DNA of 11,604 nt from CAZXYF01 sp964644705 (GCA_964644705.1 CAZXYF010000094.1:1-11604); one strand, 5' to 3'. Shown: positions 1-6,439, counted from the stretch's first letter. Numbers and translations: made by a program. The notes: generated from the letters alone by a model not told the origin.

Positions 1-272
1 ACGATGATAAAGACAAAGAATTATGCTTCTCAAAACGCTATTTTGGACAGGCCTGACCTGGTGGACACCCGACCGTGGGATATCCACTCGGTCTATGGAG
101 CTATAATGTATTGTTGGTTGCTTCTTTCCAAACGGCAACGGCAGATGAGGGCAAAGACAAAGGTAAAGAGTTTAGAACACAGTCCTTTATCTTTTCCGTT
201 GTCTTTGCCTTCGTCTGCTGTTTTATCGCCTTCCCGTCAGGAAACGACACATAAAGATAAAAACGAAGACAT
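1..272. other. Spacer downstream of cbiL, repeat-rich and non-coding
   Basis: This stretch lies after the cbiL stop codon and holds no convincing gene. Besides the inverted-repeat element at 131-225 it shows GATAAAGACAAAG at 5-17, resembling the arm of that element. It also shows AAAACGCTATTTTGG at 32-46, which recurs exactly at 11401-11415, and an imperfect palindrome around GATATC (about 72-92). TGTTGGTTGCTTC near 113-125 resembles the heptamer repeat found at the start of cbiD. The one open frame here has no recognisable content and is built from these repeats. Confidence 0.5.
131..225. repeat. Dispersed inverted-repeat element, copy A
   Basis: A long imperfect inverted repeat lies downstream of cbiL. 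The left arm (about 139-170) reads GCAGATGAGGGCAAAGACAA and continues GGTAAAGAG. The reverse complement of about 188-219 reads GCAGACGAAGGCAAAGACAA and continues CGGAAAAGA. The unpaired centre holds TTTAGAACACAGTCCTTT. A second, shorter copy lies at 1763-1856 in the spacer after cbiD. No coding potential is visible, and no T-run follows the hairpin on the minus strand, so it does not look like an ordinary intrinsic terminator. The family is not one I recognise. Boundaries are approximate. Confidence 0.6.
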
Positions 273-1013
273 TCATGCGGGAGGTGTTCCGTGATCGCGG
301 GCTGACTGGACCAGCATTATCGACAGATACCCGGCGTTTTCTTCTGCGTCACGCAGGACGTTGAGATCGGTCTCGATGCGCTCATCCTCCAGGCCCGCCC
401 GGGAGACGAAAACGGCGTGCTGGGTGAGCCCCATTTCATCGAGCAGAGCGATGATCTTTTGAAGGCGTTTGCCGATCTTCATCAACACAACGGTTCCATC
501 TTGGGATTGAAGCGTTCGCCGGACATCGGTCAGGTCATCCGCCGTCGGGACGACCGTCAGCGGTTCCCTGGCTTTGCCCAGCGGAAAATTGGTCAGCGAC
601 GCGGCCGCGTTCATCGCCATGATGCCCGGGATGGTTTCTATATCAGTATCCGGCGCTACGTCCTGGAGCTGATTCATCAGGTAGATGTAAGTGGAGTAGA
701 GGAGTGGATCTCCGAGTGTGATGAAACATGCGTTCTCACCACGGTTCAACACCTCGGCCACTTCTTCGGCGGCACCCGCCCACCATTCTTCCAGTTTGGA
801 ACGATCTTTCAGCATGGGGAAAACCAGCTCGTGGATCTCTGCCTCTTCCGACAGGTGTTTCCCCGCAATTCGGTGCGCCAGGCTGTCGGCGGCCGGCCGG
901 GCTTTGGGGACAAACACGTGGTGAGCCTGAGATAAAATATCGGCGCCTTTCACGGTGATCAGATCCGGATCACCCGGCCCGATCCCGATGCCATAAAGCG
1001 TGCCAGTAGTCAT
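273..1013 (-). CDS. cbiL: Cobalt-precorrin-2 C20-methyltransferase (CbiL/CobI family)
   Basis: This is a cytoplasmic SAM-dependent tetrapyrrole methyltransferase that would place a methyl group at C20 of cobalt-factor/precorrin-2, the first methylation after cobalt insertion. At 246 residues it has the usual family length. Visible hallmarks are the N-terminal GIGIGPGDPDLIT loop (about 8-20), ITLGDPLLYSTY (about 98-109, the SAM-binding GDP motif) and ETIPGIMAMNAAAS (about 126-139), where the PGI segment is typical of CbiL. The start is ATG at 1013. It overlaps the cbiE stop codon as ATGA (4 bp) and is preceded by AGGG ten bases upstream (1024-1027), so translational coupling to cbiE is likely. 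It is the last gene of the array visible in the window. CbiL is preferred over the aerobic CobI because of the cbiD and cbiX neighbours. Confidence 0.9.
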   Translation of the reverse strand: MTTGTLYGIGIGPGDPDLITVKGADILSQAHHVFVPKARPAADSLAHRIAGKHLSEEAEIHELVFPMLKDRSKLEEWWAGAAEEVAEVLNRGENACFITLGDPLLYSTYIYLMNQLQDVAPDTDIETIPGIMAMNAAASLTNFPLGKAREPLTVVPTADDLTDVRRTLQSQDGTVVLMKIGKRLQKIIALLDEMGLTQHAVFVSRAGLEDERIETDLNVLRDAEENAGYLSIMLVQSARDHGTPPA

Positions 1014-1654
1014 GTCATTGTTTCCCTGTTGATGAATAGGATGACGGCTCGTCCGGCCGGATTCAGCGTGCGCAGAGATTCTCCACCCACTTCCCGCACC
1101 CGTTCCTCCGGCAGCGTCAGATGTTCACAAACAAAACAGCGATGTGACGGCAGAGCTTCGGCCACCCGGGCCGTCCAGTCGACAGCATTATCTGCCCCCA
1201 GCAGAACCGCGATCCGGTCGTGCTGGGACAGCTCCTGCGGCGTGACGGACGGCATCCGGTGGTGGGCGCTGACGATACGCACGTTTTCCCAGGCGCAGCC
1301 CACGGCGGCGAACGCCACCTGGACAGAGCTGATACCCGGGATGATCCGACAATTCTGGCGTCCGATACGATCGATGACCGGGCGGGCCAGGCTGCGGATG
1401 CCGGGGTCGCCTGTGACCAGCACCGCGACGCGCTGTCCGGCGGCGGCCTGTTCTTCGATCGCGTCTAGCGTGTCGGTTAACGGACCGCTCATGATAATTT
1501 TCTGAGCGGATATATTCGGAAAAAGATCCAGCAGGCGCTGCGCTCCGACGACGGTTTCGGCCTCCTCTGCAGCGGTGGTCGCGGCCGGCGTGAGATACTG
1601 TGGATGTCCCGGTCCGCAGCCGACGATGGTGATTGTGTGTTGGTAATTTGTCAT
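1010..1654 (-). CDS. cbiE: Cobalt-precorrin-7 C5-methyltransferase (CbiE)
   Basis: This is a SAM-dependent corrin-ring methyltransferase acting at C5. The 214-residue length matches stand-alone CbiE; the CbiT decarboxylase often fused or adjacent to it is absent here. Motifs: ITIVGCGPGHPQYLTPAA (about 8-25, first glycine-rich loop), LVTGDPGIRSLA (about 79-90), RIIPGISSVQ (about 103-112) and a C-terminal HLTLPEERVREVGG stretch typical of the family. Two in-frame ATGs are available at 1660 and 1654. I chose 1654 because AGGA then lies five bases upstream, whereas it abuts the ATG at 1660. The gene follows a 192-bp repeat-bearing spacer after cbiD and overlaps cbiL by 4 bp. Confidence 0.88.
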   Translation of the reverse strand: MTNYQHTITIVGCGPGHPQYLTPAATTAAEEAETVVGAQRLLDLFPNISAQKIIMSGPLTDTLDAIEEQAAAGQRVAVLVTGDPGIRSLARPVIDRIGRQNCRIIPGISSVQVAFAAVGCAWENVRIVSAHHRMPSVTPQELSQHDRIAVLLGADNAVDWTARVAEALPSHRCFVCEHLTLPEERVREVGGESLRTLNPAGRAVILFINRETMT

Positions 1655-1762
1655 TATCATCCTGAATACAGCGTGATTGGTTTCATGTTTTGTATGTTGT
1701 ACACCGGGCGGGCAAACCCATCAAGCGGCCGAGGCGGTTCAGGCGGATGATATCCACCTCGG

Positions 1763-1856
1763 AATTGGAACGGCAGACAATGATAAAGACAATGGTAAAG
1801 ATTTTAGAGCACAGGACCTTGTTTTTACCAAACACCTGCGGTTGTATCATCCCGCC
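1763..1856. repeat. Dispersed inverted-repeat element, copy B
   Basis: The stretch CGGCAGACAATGATAAAGAC with the following AATGGTAAAGATTTTAGAGC matches copy A at 131-225 at roughly 40 of 49 aligned positions by eye. The centre (TTTTAGAGCACAGGACCTT) is the best conserved part. The right arm is shortened, but TTTTTACC (about 1822-1829) can still pair with GGTAAA (1794-1799), and the tail CTGCGGTTGTATCATCC resembles CTGCTGTTTTATCGCC of copy A. The element runs into the 3' end of cbiD, whose stop codon (1847-1849) lies in the tail. Both copies also have GATATCCAC nearby on the left. Boundaries are approximate. Confidence 0.55.
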
Positions 1857-2941
1857 CATCCGAGCATCTCCGCCTGCATATCCACCAGCAGCACGCTGGG
1901 ATGCATTCCGTTGTCGGTCCGGTCATCGACGGCCTGCAGCACCATCTGAGCCAGTGCGTCGCCCAGGCGGCGGCGATCATCGGAACACAGGTCCCCGAAG
2001 ATGCCCTCGGTCGTGTTATGTTCCACCGCGGGAATGTCGGTGTCGCGGGCAATTTGCATCACGATGGGGACGGCGCTGGGGGAACGGGATGAGTGGGTGT
2101 CCCAGTGGCCCGCGGCGAGTTTGGCCATTTTCCCGGGATGCCCGACGGCGATGAAACAATCGAAATCTCGTTCGGCGATCTGATCCAGCATGAACCCCCA
2201 CTCATTGCTCACCGGAATAATCCGTTCGTCTTCAACTTCCAGGTGTTCATGGGCGGCGCGTTCCCCGATGTGCCCGGGCACCAGCACCGGACAGTCCACC
2301 TCCGCTGCAACGGCGACGTCGATCGAGCAGGAAAGTGATTCCCGCAGGGCGGGGCAGCTGAAAGGGCGCACGCGTCCGCTGGTCCCGAGAATGCTGATTC
2401 CGCCTTCAATGCCCAGCCGGGGGTTGAAAGTGTCTTCCGCCAGGTTCTCCCCGCCGGGGACGGAGATCGTCAGGCTGATCGGCCGATGGGTGACCTCTTG
2501 CACGGCCGACTGGATCATGCGGCGGGGCACGGGATTGATGGCCGGCTCGCCCGGTGGCACCTGCAGACCGGGTCGTGTCACGACGCCCACACCCTCGCCC
2601 GCCTCGAACGTGATGTCATCGTCGCTGCCCGGCTCCGCGTTAACCACGATCAACGCGCGATCGGTCACGTCCGGATCGTCACCGGCGTCTTTGCGCACGG
2701 CGGCCCGGGCGCATTTGTTGTCACCGGAGTTCGATTCGACGGACAGCCGGACCGTTTCCCCGTCGGGGAGGGTGACATCTACTTCCTCGGGGGGATCTTC
2801 GCCGCACAACACCATCACCGCTGCGCGCGCTGCCGCCGCGGCACACGTGCCCGTTGTGTAGCCGGGTTTCAGGTTGCTGGTTGTTGGTTGTTGGTTGCTT
2901 GTTGCTGGTTGTTGGTTGTTGGTGGGGGCGTTTGGGGGCAT
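1847..2941 (-). CDS. cbiD: Cobalt-precorrin-5B C1-methyltransferase (CbiD)
   Basis: CbiD is the SAM-dependent methyltransferase of the anaerobic B12 pathway that methylates C1 and has no relative among the canonical precorrin methyltransferases. Family signatures are clear: GYTTGTCAAAAARAAV (27-42), SNSGDNKCARAAVRKDAGDD (about 70-89), GEGVGVVTRPGL (115-126), GGISILGTSGRVRPFS (180-195) and VGHPGKMAKLAAGHWDTHSS (266-285). Length is 364 residues. In CbiD proteins the GYTTGTC motif usually starts near residue 6-10; here it is preceded by a low-complexity tail, NNQQPATSNQQPTTSN, encoded by a heptameric DNA repeat (2872-2923). The ATG at 2941 is the only ATG in frame upstream of the motif and has no obvious Shine-Dalgarno; a near-cognate start such as the CTG at 2872 cannot be excluded. 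A 137-bp spacer separates it from cbiO. Confidence 0.92.
   Translation of the reverse strand: MPPNAPTNNQQPATSNQQPTTSNLKPGYTTGTCAAAAARAAVMVLCGEDPPEEVDVTLPDGETVRLSVESNSGDNKCARAAVRKDAGDDPDVTDRALIVVNAEPGSDDDITFEAGEGVGVVTRPGLQVPPGEPAINPVPRRMIQSAVQEVTHRPISLTISVPGGENLAEDTFNPRLGIEGGISILGTSGRVRPFSCPALRESLSCSIDVAVAAEVDCPVLVPGHIGERAAHEHLEVEDERIIPVSNEWGFMLDQIAERDFDCFIAVGHPGKMAKLAAGHWDTHSSRSPSAVPIVMQIARDTDIPAVEHNTTEGIFGDLCSDDRRRLGDALAQMVLQAVDDRTDNGMHPSVLLVDMQAEMLGWAG
2872..2923 (-). repeat. Heptameric tandem repeat (ACCAACA) inside cbiD
   Basis: On the minus strand about seven and a half consecutive 7-bp units can be read: ACCAACA, ACCAACA, ACCAGCA, ACAAGCA, ACCAACA, ACCAACA, ACCAGCA, then ACC. Because three units make 21 bp, the repeat is translated without a frame break as a seven-residue period rich in Asn, Gln, Pro and Thr at residues 7-23 of CbiD. 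A related heptamer repeat (ACTCACA) lies at 8681-8710. Confidence 0.85.
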
Positions 2942-3078
2942 ATTTTATTGTTTTCTGTAAGGTTGTGTGGGGTCGTGCTGGCTCGTTTCGATTCTGTCCA
3001 AAATCGCGATTTGGCATGACTGAATATCTGTTCCGGTCAAAGCCGCCTTTTATGCGGAGTGCATTCGGCTGGCAATCA
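2942..3078. other. Spacer between cbiO and cbiD
   Basis: This 137-bp spacer shows no gene. It contains the near-palindrome CCAAAATCGCGATTTGG at 2998-3014, which could form a small hairpin. No T-run follows closely on the minus strand, so I do not call a terminator. Whether cbiD is read through from cbiO or has its own promoter cannot be decided from the sequence. Confidence 0.4.
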
Positions 3079-3948
3079 TCACAGTTGTTCGGGGATGACA
3101 TCTGAAGGGAGGAGCTCCACCAGGTGCATACGTGCTTCCCGAACGGTCAACGGGAGGCCGCTGATCGGGACGCCGTCCTGATTTTTCATTTCGTGGAGAA
3201 GACGGGAGATGTAGGGCAGGCGGAGGCTGGCTTTCTCCACCATGTCGTGGTCGGTGAAAATCTTCTCCGATGTGCCTTCCCGCAGCACTTCCCCGTCGCT
3301 CAGCACGTAGATGCGATCGGTGAACAGGGGCAGGAGATCAACCGAGTGGGTGGCCAGCACAACGGTGATGTTTTGCTCGGTGTTGAGGCGGTTCAGCAGG
3401 TGCAGCATCTCGTCTTCGCCCGCGGGATCCAGACCCGCGGTGGGTTCGTCCAGCACCAGGATGGAGGGTCGCATCGCCAGGACGCCTGCCATGCAGATAC
3501 GTTTGCGTTCACCGAAACTCAGGTGGTGGATCGCGCGGTCATGCAAATGACGGCCTCCCACGGCGGTGAGGGCCTCATCCACTCGTTCACGAACCTCCTC
3601 GTCCGGAAGATCGAGGTTCCGCGGACCGAAAGCGACATCTTCTCCCACCGTGGGGGCAAAGAGTTGATCATTCGGGTCCTGCAGGACCAATCCGGCCTGT
3701 TGATAGAGTTCGGTGGAGGGGATATCCGCGACGTCCTGCCCGTCGATGCGCACCTGGCCGTCGGACGGATCAAGAAGATGCAGAAGAACTTTGAGCAGGG
3801 TTGTTTTCCCGCTGCCGTTGGAGGCAAGTATGGCGACGAACTCACCCGCATCCACGCGGAAATCCACGCTTTTCAGGGCGGGCGTGCCCTCCTCATAGGC
3901 AAAAGTGAGATCGGTAGTTTCCACCGCTGGTGGGGGTTTTGGGTTCAT
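3079..3948 (-). CDS. cbiO: ECF cobalt transporter ATPase (CbiO)
   Basis: This is the ABC ATPase of a group I energy-coupling-factor transporter, acting at the cytoplasmic face of the inner membrane to drive cobalt uptake with CbiQ. Visible motifs: Walker A ASNGSGKTT (42-50), Q-loop VLQDPNDQLF (88-97, typical of ECF ATPases), signature LSFGERKR (143-150), Walker B ILVLDEPTAGLDP (163-175) and switch His201 in ATHS. Length (289 residues) is a little above usual, with a C-terminal extension of about 50 residues. The signature has Phe-Gly-Glu where LSGGQ is standard, and Walker A starts AS rather than GP; neither change removes a catalytic residue. The ATG at 3948 follows the cbiQ stop codon by one base, so the two are almost certainly co-translated. 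Confidence 0.92.
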   Translation of the reverse strand: MNPKPPPAVETTDLTFAYEEGTPALKSVDFRVDAGEFVAILASNGSGKTTLLKVLLHLLDPSDGQVRIDGQDVADIPSTELYQQAGLVLQDPNDQLFAPTVGEDVAFGPRNLDLPDEEVRERVDEALTAVGGRHLHDRAIHHLSFGERKRICMAGVLAMRPSILVLDEPTAGLDPAGEDEMLHLLNRLNTEQNITVVLATHSVDLLPLFTDRIYVLSDGEVLREGTSEKIFTDHDMVEKASLRLPYISRLLHEMKNQDGVPISGLPLTVREARMHLVELLPSDVIPEQL

Positions 3949-3949
3949 T

Positions 3950-4732
3950 TTAAAGATAAAACTCGAGGCAAAGATACAAACTGACGACGCAGGCCGGTCC
4001 CGCGACGGTGCCCAGTATCTGGCGGGGCGTGAGCTTCTGCAGATGTCCCAGGGGAATCTCCCCCTGGTATCCCCGGCACGTCATGGCTTCATGGGTGCGT
4101 TCGGCCTGCCGGATGGACCGGGTCAGTACGGCTCCGGCCACCATGCCCATGCTGCTGAGTGCGCGCCGGCCGGAAGAGAAACCGAGGCGGATGCGTGCGG
4201 CTGAGATTGCGTCGGAGGTGTGGCGAAGAAGGGTGAAAATATACCGATACATCAACATGGCGGTTTCCACCAGTGTGCGCGGCAGATGGGCCCAGCTCAG
4301 TACCGCAAAAATGCGGTGAGCCGGCGTGGTCATTGAAAGGAGAATCATGGTGCTGACCGCGCCCAGCACGCGGGAGGCGATGAGCAGACCATCAATCACC
4401 CCCGCCCAGCTGGCCGTCAGCGTCCATCCGGCGATCGACAGGCTCAGAATTGGATCTCCTGCCACGAAAAACGGTCGAAGGAGGCAGATGACCGATGCGA
4501 TCCCCAGCGGCGCCAGCAGCCGCATTGCCAGTAACGTGGCCGGAATACCCAGAAGAAGCATCACCATTACGCAGCCGCCCGCCGCCACCAGCGGGAGGAC
4601 AAACTGGTGGGAGAGAACGATGGCCACGATGAGGGTCAGTGCCAGAATCACCTTGGGCCGCGGATCAATGCGCGTTGCGACATTGTCCCAAAGCGCAAAG
4701 TAATCACTGAAAAGGTCGAATTTATGATGCAT
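3950..4732 (-). CDS. cbiQ: ECF cobalt transporter transmembrane component (CbiQ)
   Basis: This is the integral membrane T-component that couples ATP hydrolysis by CbiO to the substrate-binding subunit. The 260-residue protein has several hydrophobic segments (about 28-65, 68-90, 107-135, 194-206, 238-258). Two charged cytoplasmic motifs typical of CbiQ/EcfT coupling helices are visible: SAARIRLGF (about 177-185) and QAERTHEAMTCRGYQG (about 209-224). The start at ATG 4732 was chosen because MHHKFDLFSDYFALWDN...RIDPRPK is the standard CbiQ N-terminus; upstream in-frame sequence is the shifted reading of the preceding gene. The start overlaps the 3' end of the CbiN-like gene by 11 bp. The only strong Shine-Dalgarno upstream belongs to that gene, which suggests coupled translation. 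Confidence 0.9.
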   Translation of the reverse strand: MHHKFDLFSDYFALWDNVATRIDPRPKVILALTLIVAIVLSHQFVLPLVAAGGCVMVMLLLGIPATLLAMRLLAPLGIASVICLLRPFFVAGDPILSLSIAGWTLTASWAGVIDGLLIASRVLGAVSTMILLSMTTPAHRIFAVLSWAHLPRTLVETAMLMYRYIFTLLRHTSDAISAARIRLGFSSGRRALSSMGMVAGAVLTRSIRQAERTHEAMTCRGYQGEIPLGHLQKLTPRQILGTVAGPACVVSLYLCLEFYL

Positions 4733-5003
4733 TGTCCGGTTCACAGAAGAGTTTGTGATAGTAGTATCCACCAACGAACCCGCCCGCCGTGCCGGCGAGC
4801 AGGAAAACGAACAGGAGCAGGTCCCCCTGGTCGGTGTTGATGAGCGGATCACTGGGTTTGCGGCCGGCCCTGGCAGCTGCATTCTCGATGACGGTGACGT
4901 CTGTGCCGGACCATGCTTCCGCTCCAGCCGGCCGAGAAAACAACATTAGCAGGCTCGCGCCAATGATCAGACCGGTGAGGGTTGTCCGTTTGATGTTGTT
5001 CAT
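4722..5003 (-). CDS. Small CbiN-like membrane component of the cobalt transporter
   Basis: This is a 93-residue protein directly upstream of cbiQ. An N-terminal hydrophobic segment (about 9-23) followed by SRPAGAEA looks like a signal peptide or a first membrane helix. A short exported stretch follows (about 30-58, with DPLINTDQGD near its end), then a C-terminal membrane helix (about 61-82, LLLFVFLLAGTAGGFVGGYY). This two-helix layout, size and position match CbiN/NikN accessory subunits of cobalt/nickel ECF transporters, although the sequence does not match the enteric CbiN that I can recall. I therefore assign role by context rather than by motif. The start at 5003 is supported by AGAGGA at 5015-5020, about eleven bases upstream. 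The RBS sits directly beside the GTAA foot of a REP (5024). No CbiM substrate-specific subunit is adjacent. Confidence 0.75.
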   Translation of the reverse strand: MNNIKRTTLTGLIIGASLLMLFSRPAGAEAWSGTDVTVIENAAARAGRKPSDPLINTDQGDLLLFVFLLAGTAGGFVGGYYYHKLFCEPDNAS

Positions 5004-5023
5004 AAGATGATAGTTCCTCTTTT

Positions 5024-5177
5024 GTAAGACAGGCATTCTGCCTGTCCGCTGCCGATGTGAGGACTTGTTTTTGGTAAAAAACGGTTTTTGATCGTAGGCT
5101 GTCACATCCAATTGTAGGATTCGCGATTGAACTGTAAATCTAAGATCGTCAGTGCGCAGGCACGATGCCTGCGATAC
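5024..5177. repeat. BIME-like inverted REP pair 1
   Basis: There are two REP hairpins facing in opposite directions. On the plus strand, GTAA at 5024-5027 is followed by an 8-3-8 perfect hairpin at 5028-5046 (arms GACAGGCA and TGCCTGTC). On the minus strand, GTAT (5177-5174) is followed by an 8-3-8 perfect hairpin at 5173-5155 (arms CGCAGGCA and TGCCTGCG). The unit fills the spacer between the cbiX-cbiC stop codon (5186) and the RBS of the CbiN-like gene. The interior shares TTGATC (5088), CACAT (5103) and TAGGAT (5115) with pair 2. A tetranucleotide foot plus hairpin is the established RAYT target format. Confidence 0.85.
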
Positions 5178-5185
5178 ACCATGCA

Positions 5186-6172
5186 CTACAGATTCGCCAG
5201 GGCGTTGACCGCTGAGGCGGCCACGGGGGTTCCTCCGCGGTTGCCGGCGTTGGTTATGTAGCAGAGGTCGCTCTGCAGGAGCGCCAGTTTGGATTCCAGT
5301 GCGCCAACGAAACCGACGGGCACGCCCACCACGAGGGCCGGTTCAGGCCCGCCCCGATCAGCGATTTTCATCACCTGCCAGAGCGCCGTCGGGGCGTTGC
5401 CGATGGCGACTATCGCGCCGGGAAAGTGTTCCGATAGTTTTTCCATGGCCATCGCGGAACGTGTGGTCTCCTCCTGCCGTGCCCGGCTGGCGACATCGTC
5501 GTGGCCGATGGCGCATTTCACGTCGCATCCCACGTGGGTGACGCCACTGCGCAACATATTGACGTCGCAGATTACCGGGCCGCCCGATGCCAGAGCCTCT
5601 CGACCTTGATCGATGGCCTGGGGATGGATACGCATCGTATCGGCAAAACTGAAATCGGCGGTGGCATGCACGACGCGCCGAATGATCGCGCGAGCGTCGT
5701 CCTCGATGGCCCGATCGGTCAGGCGAGCGTCGATGATGTCGTGACTCTTGCTTTCGATCGCGCTTCCCGTCTGCACAACTTCCTCCGGTGCCGGCATGAA
5801 CTCCACGAGTCGTTGCACCAGAGCATCCTCCAGGGCGGGCTCATCCTGCAGGGTGGGTTGGACGCGTATATCGACCGATGGATAAGTGTCATGGTACTCC
5901 GCCAGTTGTTCGGGGATATCCACGGTCACATGCTGGCCGTTGTGCAGAAAGTAGGGCACCACGAGTATGCGTTCCATGCCCATCTCGACCAGCTCATTGA
6001 TCCGGTCGCCGATGGTGGGTTCAGCCATGGAGAAAAACGCCGGAACGATCGGCATATTGTCGAGTCGTGCGGCGACTCGGCCGACTTTGTCTTCAAACTG
6101 CTGATTTGCTGTAGCGCGCGGACTCCCGTGACTGACGAGAATCGCGCCGGTTGTTGGTTTTTCGGTGCTCAT
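5186..6172 (-). CDS. cbiX-cbiC: CbiX-CbiC fusion: sirohydrochlorin cobaltochelatase / cobalt-precorrin-8 methylmutase
   Basis: This is one 328-residue protein with two B12 domains. Residues 1-130 are a short-type CbiX chelatase, which inserts Co(II) into sirohydrochlorin. It shows ILVSHGSPR with metal-binding His15 and YFLHNGQHV with His77 and His81. Residues about 140-328 are CbiC/CobH, which moves the C11 methyl to C12 to give cobyrinate. It shows RRVVHATADFSFAD with the expected catalytic His169, CDVNMLRSGV (202-211), VVGVPVGFVGALESK (281-295) and NRGGTPVAASAVNAL (311-325). The linker (about 128-145) is short and polar. The open frame is continuous, so this is a real fusion and not two genes. 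The start at ATG 6172 has GAGGT nine bases upstream (6182-6186). The two reactions are the first cobalt step and a late ring step, so they are not consecutive. Confidence 0.93.
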   Translation of the reverse strand: MSTEKPTTGAILVSHGSPRATANQQFEDKVGRVAARLDNMPIVPAFFSMAEPTIGDRINELVEMGMERILVVPYFLHNGQHVTVDIPEQLAEYHDTYPSVDIRVQPTLQDEPALEDALVQRLVEFMPAPEEVVQTGSAIESKSHDIIDARLTDRAIEDDARAIIRRVVHATADFSFADTMRIHPQAIDQGREALASGGPVICDVNMLRSGVTHVGCDVKCAIGHDDVASRARQEETTRSAMAMEKLSEHFPGAIVAIGNAPTALWQVMKIADRGGPEPALVVGVPVGFVGALESKLALLQSDLCYITNAGNRGGTPVAASAVNALANL

Positions 6173-6204
6173 GTGATTGTTACCTCAAAAAAGATTATGC
6201 GTTG

Positions 6205-6360
6205 TAAGACAGGCATCCTGCCTGTCCTCTGTTTTACGCCGTGACATAGCGGTTGCCCAAGAAACAGCTGTTGATCAAAGATATGCACATTGAATGTCAC
6301 TATCTAGGATGTAATTGTACCTTTAGCGTTTTCAGTGTGCAGGCAGGATGTCTGTAATAC
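6205..6360. repeat. BIME-like inverted REP pair 2
   Basis: The plus-oriented REP has a GTAA foot at 6205-6208, partly overlapping the 8-3-8 hairpin at 6208-6226 (GACAGGCA, loop TCC, TGCCTGTC). The minus-oriented REP has GTAT at 6360-6357 followed by a hairpin at 6356-6338 with two wobble-type mismatches (TACAGACA against TGCCTGCA). The unit lies between the RAYT stop codon (6440) and the RBS of cbiX-cbiC (6182-6186). The interior markers TTGATC (6271), CACAT (6286) and TAGGAT (6305) are in the same order as in pair 1. The first two are 15 bases apart in both copies. Confidence 0.83.
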
Positions 6361-6439
6361 ACGAACATTGCAAGCGGACAGGTTCTCTGCGATATCTGTG
6401 TACCCAGGATTTGTTCGGGAACTGGTTTAGCACCGGTTT

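Noticed and set aside
102..107. TATAAT as a plus-strand -10 promoter box
   Set aside because: No matching -35 element or plus-strand gene follows it.
131..225. The inverted-repeat element as intrinsic terminator of cbiL
   Set aside because: A stable stem is possible, but no T-run follows on the minus strand and a similar element recurs elsewhere; left as a repeat.
4..294. Plus-strand open frame at the left edge
   Set aside because: Composed of the spacer repeats and overlapping the end of cbiL; no domain, signal or RBS supports it.
2872..2923. CRISPR array at the short repeats
   Set aside because: The units are 7 bp in direct tandem without spacers, so they are simple tandem repeats.
3124..3984. 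Long plus-strand open frame opposite cbiO
   Set aside because: Antisense shadow of a clearly assigned gene; its residue content reflects the reverse reading of CbiO codons. The same applies to long plus frames opposite cbiD, cbiX-cbiC, cbiA and cobD-cobQ.
4733..4882. N-terminal extension of CbiQ by 50 residues
   Set aside because: It overlaps the CbiN-like gene in another frame and reads as non-membrane Ser/Cys/Arg-rich sequence, unlike CbiQ.
5004..5186. N-terminal extension of the CbiN-like protein by 61 residues
   Set aside because: It is encoded by REP pair 1, lies upstream of a good Shine-Dalgarno and signal-peptide start, and has no independent support.
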